Of a stretch of 64,000 nt of DNA, positions 58,991 through 64,000 are shown one piece after another. This DNA is from Meghimatium bilineatum (taxonomy: Eukaryota; Mollusca; Gastropoda; Stylommatophora; Philomycidae). Position 1 is the first letter of the stretch; each line of letters begins with the position of its first letter. A model generated the notes under the pieces. It was not told the origin of the DNA, did no database searches, and was given only the letters and a program-made list of their open reading frames with translations. The stretch covers positions 27,868,483 to 27,932,482 of the forward strand of contig CM067298.1 of NCBI GenBank assembly GCA_034231615.1, written 5' to 3'. The translations under genes and the position numbers were made by a program.

Positions 58991-60315
58991 ACAACTTATT
59001 TTACAGAAACACATACGCCTGCAAAATAGCCGTGTAAACATAAAACACTAGTTATTCTCTGCCCTTTTGTAGAATTCAATATTGAAAACGATAGCATAGG
59101 AATCGCTAGACTTCGTTAACTTCCGGAAATGTCGCTGACTTCGTAAAACAAGGCCGATACTTCTAAAAAATCCCCGTGGGCCACAAGGATTGGTGATATT
59201 TGGAATTCAATGTCCGCTCTTAGTATTTTATATTGCCATATGGTGTATTAATTGTGGAATTCAAGGTCTGCTGTTGCACTGTAATAACATGTGTTAATCT
59301 TGGAATTCAAAGTCTGTTCTATACTGTAATAACGCGTATTAATCTGTGAATACTGTTTTTAAAAAAAAAAAATTCCGGAATATCAGACATTCTACTTACG
59401 TAGCGCCTACTGTTACCAACACTAGCACCTACCCCTCACCAATTGTTTCTGACTAGTTAATGTAGCTCTTTGTTAGTTTGTTAAAACCCAATGTCTTGAT
59501 TTAAAAAATGTTATAATAGTTTTTCGTTGATTGACGTAAAGCTTTGATTTTCATTTTGCCACTCACGTCTATAATATATTTTTATTTTCAAGTTTGTACA
59601 CGACACTTTTAGGTGATATGTACAAAGCATGTATACCTCATCTATAAATATGTTCTTGTTAAGTCTCGCTTTGATCTGAACTTTTCCGGTTTCTCAACAA
59701 TGTCCAAGCGTCTCATGTTGCTTTGAACCTGTCTGGATTTTTATGGCAGTTTTCTAAAAATGAATTTATCGTGTATTTTTAATGTTTATGTTTGAATCTA
59801 CACATATTGTAACGGTACACACATAATCAGCTTACGGCCAATGGAAATATGATTATGTCAAATCTATTCATTATATATGGTAACTATTACAATGCAAGGG
59901 AGAATGATTGATTATAATTCGACACCTTTTAGGTTTTCTGAGGAATATAAATCAAAGTCTTGTGACCGAGCAAAATTTCTCGCGAATTCTTCACATTTTT
60001 TAATGGTTTTTTTTGCGACAAAATGTAAGCCAACTTAGATTTCTTAGAATGGTTGTTTCTAGTAAAAAGTAAATATAGAAGAAATGATATTTTAATAAAA
60101 TATTACTTTACAACGTGTTTGGGTTTATTTATATTTACATATGATTGTTGTACCTGCTACACTCTCAAGTTGGTCAAGGAACTATATTCGTTTTTAATTT
60201 AACTTTTAAAACTCACATTTTCAAATTGAATTAAAGAAAAAAATATGTCTACAGATGTTTGAAAATATGTACATTTAATAATTAGATAACAATTTCTGAC
60301 ATCTAAGCGTGTCAA
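58991..60315. other. Intergenic spacer
   Basis: A degenerate 55- to 60-base repeat at 59200-59345 (TTGGAATTCAA(A/G)GTCTG-T...TAATAAC). The remainder is AT-rich with no recognised feature. Confidence 0.5.
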
Positions 60316-60328
60316 CAATCGAACAGAT

Positions 60329-60959
60329 GGTTGGTTGGTTGGTTGCTGATCCAGCGGTCCATGGGCTCATGCCCTTTGACCTAATGCTATTAAATGGCAT
60401 TATATTGCTGGGAAGTCTGTGAATTTTCAGCCCACCCCGGGACAGAGCAAGATAATAAATATCACACCTCCAGGAAGGTAGGTTTCAACCTATGCACTGC
60501 TCCTAGCCACTGTAGCCAAGATAGGTTTCATTGTGCTCGTTCCCCGCCACCAATTGACTACTGGTTATGCCGAACTTCTCTATTGCTCCAGGCATGCAAC
60601 CAAATGTTCAAGTGAAAAGGATTGTCACGTCCTGAGTCACTGTGCCTTTATGATGTGTTTCAGCCATAGGAAAAAACAGTGCTGTCAGTTTCCTCTTCCC
60701 CAGTGGTGCACAGTACATCTCTGGCTCCTTCCCAACCACAGAGGGATACATATATATATCCCAATACATATATATTCAGGTAAACATGAAACACATTTCA
60801 ACAATAAAATAAAAGCATAATTTTATAGATGGCGTGCCATGAAGCTTCTCTAAGAAGATAACCTCAATATAACGGCATGTCATCCACTAAGGTTTTCTTT
60901 TGCATGGGTGCTATATCTAGTGGGCCATTGGTGAGACCCACAGACGCAACCACATGCGT
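60329..60959 (-). mobile_element. Non-autonomous retroelement with 11-bp TSD and LINE-type 3' end
   Basis: Flanked by perfect ATCGAACAGAT at 60318-60328 and 60960-60970. The left end has GGTTGGTTGGTTGG (an AACC 3' tail on the - strand), followed by about 55 bases shared with the family D LINE (GATCCAGCGGTCCATGGGCT). The rest of the 631-bp body is not LINE-like, and its 5' end matches 51540-51675. This is the structure of a SINE-type element that borrows a LINE 3' end. Confidence 0.88.
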
Positions 60960-60999
60960 ATCGAACAGATCTACATCGCAGTCTCTGACATCTAAACGT

Positions 61000-61375
61000 G
61001 TCAACAATCATATGGATCTAGAGAGCAGTGTCTGACATCTAAACGTGTCAACAATCATATAGATCTATAGAGCAGTGTCTGACATCTAAACGTGTCAACA
61101 ATCATATGGATCTAGAGAGCAGTGTCTGACATCTAAACGTGTCAACAATCATATGGATCTAGAGAGCAGTGTCTGACATCTAAACGTGTCAACAATCATA
61201 TGGATCTAGAGAGCAGTGTCTGACATCTAAACGTGTCAACAATCATATGGATCTAGAGAGCAGTGTCTGACATCTAAACGTGTCAACAATCATATGGATC
61301 TAGAGAGCAGTGTCTGACATCTAAACGTGTCAACAATCGAACAGATTTACATAGCAGTTTCTGACGTCTAAACGT
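61000..61375. repeat. 47-bp minisatellite, about 8 copies
   Basis: Unit GTGTCTGACATCTAAACGTG+TCAACAATCATATGGATCTA+GAGAGCA. One further unit, TTCTGACATCTAAGCGTG, lies at 60293 on the other side of the retroelement, so that element landed inside the array. Confidence 0.94.
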
Positions 61376-61570
61376 ATCAACAAGTTTGCCAAACATTTGT
61401 CTAACACATGCTATACAAAACTCTCATTTCATGTTGTATACAAGTCTTAGATTTGAAAACTTAAGCATTATCCAACTGTATATACACCTGTACATATTGA
61501 ACAAAAGAATTGATAAGAGATTATGGGAAATAGAAACGTGATCATTTATGAGTCAACAGTAGAAGACCTA
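61376..61570. other. Spacer
   Basis: AT-rich, nothing recognised. Confidence 0.4.
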
Positions 61571-62795
61571 TTGGCAATTAGAAAATCTAGTCTTTTGAAA
61601 TGATCAGTTAACTATTTCTAGGCACAATATTCCCATAGGTTGCCATTACTACCGGGAAGGAACAACCGTTAATCGAGCACTTTAACAAGAACACATTCGT
61701 TTTAGTCGGCCATTTTGGCGGAAGCCAAAGAGCTAAGGGCGATCTCTCAGAGTGGTTTGAGGTACAGAGTAAGGCATGGATGCACACTCTCCCCATACCT
61801 GTTCAACATCTACGCAGAAAGTATAATGAGGATTGTGAGAGAAGACATACACAACGATGACTACCACGCTTTAAACATAGGTGGATTACTAATCCCGGAA
61901 CTACGCTACGCAGACGACACAGTACTTCTTTCAAATGATATAAAGGGATTGGAACAACTAATCAAGAACATAAAGAAATATAGCGAAGCACAAAATTTGT
62001 ATTTAAACACGCAAAAAACAAAAATCATGTCAACAGATATAACAACACAACAACCAAAAATCATAATAGACAATACCGAGATAGAATGTGTGGATAAATT
62101 TGAATACTTAGGAGCAAACATCAACGGTGCAGGAAACTGCATGGCAGAAATAAGGAAGCGATTGGCAATGACACATTGCAAAATAACACGGTTGAAAAAC
62201 ATATGGAAAAACAACAAAATAGAAACGAAAGTGCTGATGTTACGAACATTTATTTTCCGGTTCCAACATACGGCTGTGAAACATGGGCCCTAAGTAAAAC
62301 AGCGGCAAAGAAGATCAACGCCTCCGAGCTGAAATGCTACAGAAAGATACTTAGAATATCATGGAAGGAAAAAATCAGAAACTCAGGTATTATAAACACA
62401 TTGAAGATTCCAGAGTGTTTGTTACTAAACACAATAACAAAAAGAAAACTACACCTTTTTGGTCATATAAATATACGGAACTGTTTAGAAAGACAAATAA
62501 TGGAGGGAAGAGTACCTGGGGGGGGGGGGGAGGGCAGACCAAGAAGACGATGGACTGAGGACATCGATAACATGAATGCATCGCTAGGAAATTCAAGCCG
62601 CATCACCCAAGAGAGAGAGAGGGGTTCAGAGAGTTCATTGAGAAGACAACGTTCTGGAAGGAATACGTCACATTATCTAGTTAACTATTTTCTGAATTTT
62701 CATTAGCAGTCACACTAAGTTTAATCATAGTTACCAGTAAAAATCATGGGAGTAGTAAATTGAGTTAACAGAAAGGCTTGATTTTCTGTTAACTG
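61570..62795. mobile_element. MITE copy split by a LINE insertion
   Basis: The outer parts (61570-61619 and 62694-62795) align to the continuous MITE at 29244-29392: ATTGGCAATTAGAAAATCTA at the left, then AATCATAGTTACCAGTAAAA and GAAAGGCTTGATT at the right. The interior is a LINE. Confidence 0.7.
61620..62678 (+). mobile_element. Non-LTR retrotransposon, internally shortened, with 14/15-bp TSD
   Basis: Flanked by AGTTAACTATTTCT (61606-61619) and AGTTAACTATTTTCT (62679-62693). From about 61735 it encodes the RT: GLRYRVRHGCTLSPYLFNIY, LRYADDTVLLSNDIKGLEQL (YADD active site), KFEYLGANINGAGNCMAEIR, then after a frameshift near 62240-62270 TYGCETWALSKTAAKKINAS, LLNTITKRKLHLFGHINIRN and EGRPRRRWTEDIDNMNA. 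The RT fingers, endonuclease and ORF1 are missing. The frame is otherwise well preserved. Confidence 0.92.
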
Positions 62796-63225
62796 GTAGG
62801 TCTTATAGCGTATGCGGTCATGTATCATTCTGTTGAGTATTAGGTATTTTATGCATAGAAAAGACTAGGAAGGAAGTGGCCGGTTGGGAATGCTAAAAGA
62901 AATTTTCAGTAGTGCGTCAATCTAAATGAGTTTAGTTTATGTAATTTAATGTCAGAGTCTGGTTTTACCCAGGAAATCAAAGTGCTTAGCTCCTAGATTC
63001 TTCGTTGCATGCATACTATGACATAAACTAAGAACTGATTATGCTCACTAGGAAAATATCTGAATTATACAACAAGGTATTGTTTATGATCAAATATTAA
63101 ATGTGCTGTACTAGTTGAGTACATAAACAAATTGTCACGTCAGGCTAATACAATTTTTTCAAAGAGCACAGGAACATTTATCAAAGGCATTTGTTCAACA
63201 ATTTACAAAGGAAATATATTTTCCT
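62796..63225. other. Spacer: nothing recognised
   Basis: AT-rich. Confidence 0.5.
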
Positions 63226-63227
63226 GA

Positions 63228-63600
63228 ATACAATAAAATACATGTTGATGGAAACAGTAAAATACATGTTGATGGACACAGTAAAATAGATGTTGTTGGA
63301 AACAGTAAAATACATATTGATAAAAACAGTAAAATACATGTTGCTGGAAACAGTAAAATACATGTTGCTGGAAACAGTAAAATACATGTTGATGGAAACA
63401 GTAAAATACATGTTGCTGGAAACAGTACAATACATGTTGATGGACACAGTAAAATACATGTTGCTGGAAACAGTAAAATACATGTTGATGGACACAGTAA
63501 AATACATGTTGATGGACACAGTAAAATACATGTTGATGAATACAGTAAAATACATGTTGATGGATACAGTAAAATACATGTTGATGGACACAGTCAACAG
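63228..63600. repeat. 24-bp minisatellite, about 15 copies
   Basis: Unit ACATGTTGATGGACACAGTA+AAAT, with GCTGGAAAC variants. It is a multiple of three and open on both strands. It abuts a family C LINE remnant. Confidence 0.95.
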
Positions 63601-63604
63601 GGCG

Positions 63605-64000
63605 TACATATTGATCAGCATCATTAAGTGCGGTCTCCGCAGCGAAGGTTGGCGGAAACATATTTCCAACATTTCTGTTTCTTGTCTTGGTGATGTACTC
63701 TGCCAGATTGTAACTGTCTATTTCGTGATGTTACTCTCCCACTTGTATCTCTGCTTACCTCTTGCTCGACTTTAACCTCAAATAGGTTTTCAATAAGGTG
63801 TCATGTCTTTTAATATGTCAAAAATATTTTATTTGATTTATCTTTATTTCCCTTAATAATTCTTTCTTCATACGATGTGTTGTTAATACCATTTTGTTGG
63901 TTTTCTTCTCTTTCCATGATGTTCTCCCTATTCTTCTATATGTGTGTTCGTCTATCACAAGTGATGATGACCATTTTTACATCCACTTTTCAAAATTCAA
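63605..64000 (-). mobile_element. LINE remnant, family C, runs off the window
   Basis: Similar to 54170-54700 over most of its length (TGTGATGTTACTCTCCCAC, AAGGTGTCATGTCTTTTAAT). No intact coding block. Confidence 0.6.

Noticed and set aside
61000-61375. Regular 47-bp repeats as a CRISPR array
   Set aside because: Adjacent identical units without unique spacers, in a eukaryotic setting; a minisatellite.
63181-63775. Three overlapping frames of 150-160 codons
   Set aside because: All are readings of the 24-bp array.

Overview
This is a eukaryotic, AT-rich, intron- and repeat-dense window. It carries one recognisable protein-coding gene: a chitin synthase on the + strand, read from inside the gene (its 5' end lies upstream of base 1) to its stop codon at 48287-48289. 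The large introns, dense minisatellites, many truncated LINE, SINE-like and Penelope-like remnants, and the type of chitin synthase suggest a lophotrochozoan, most likely a mollusc and possibly a cephalopod. That placement is inference; no diagnostic rRNA, tRNA or mitochondrial sequence is present.

I assembled 18 coding exons by splice signals, codon phase and family motifs: 163-364, 2792-2929, 3989-4116, 6357-6514, 7285-7415, 9556-9810, 10714-11061, 12338-12532, 13527-13617, 14221-14378, 16746-16825, 19224-19326, 33860-34013, 37027-37188, 38883-39018, 42579-42779, 44979-45205 and 46397-48289. All junction phases agree except inside exon 8, where one extra base in a run of six A (12414-12419) must be ignored. 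The visible product is 1585 residues. It has an N-terminal multi-pass membrane block, a family-2 glycosyltransferase core (VDDA, LDGD, CSPGC, EDRW, QRRRW), a C-terminal membrane block with SWGTRE, a Ser-rich acidic cytosolic linker, two more membrane spans and a basic tail. Mollusc relatives often carry a myosin head in front of this region; here that part would be outside the window.

The introns (up to 14.5 kb) consist largely of minisatellites and decayed transposable elements. Several tandem arrays include or abut the gene's own splice sites: the exon 2 acceptor and donor, the exon 10 donor, the exon 11 acceptor, and a 42-bp array before exon 13. In the exon 13 array every unit has an acceptor-like TTTCAG in the same codon phase as exon 13, and the frame stays open into that catalytic-domain exon. 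This is the most unusual structure in the window.

From 48290 to 64000 I find no host gene. This stretch holds LINE 3' ends, a hAT-type MITE with a perfect 8-bp target duplication (52041-52221), a Penelope-like element remnant with GIY-YIG endonuclease motifs and a hammerhead-like 3' motif (about 57880-58600), a LINE nested in a MITE (61620-62678), a non-autonomous retroelement with an 11-bp target duplication (60329-60959) and further minisatellites.
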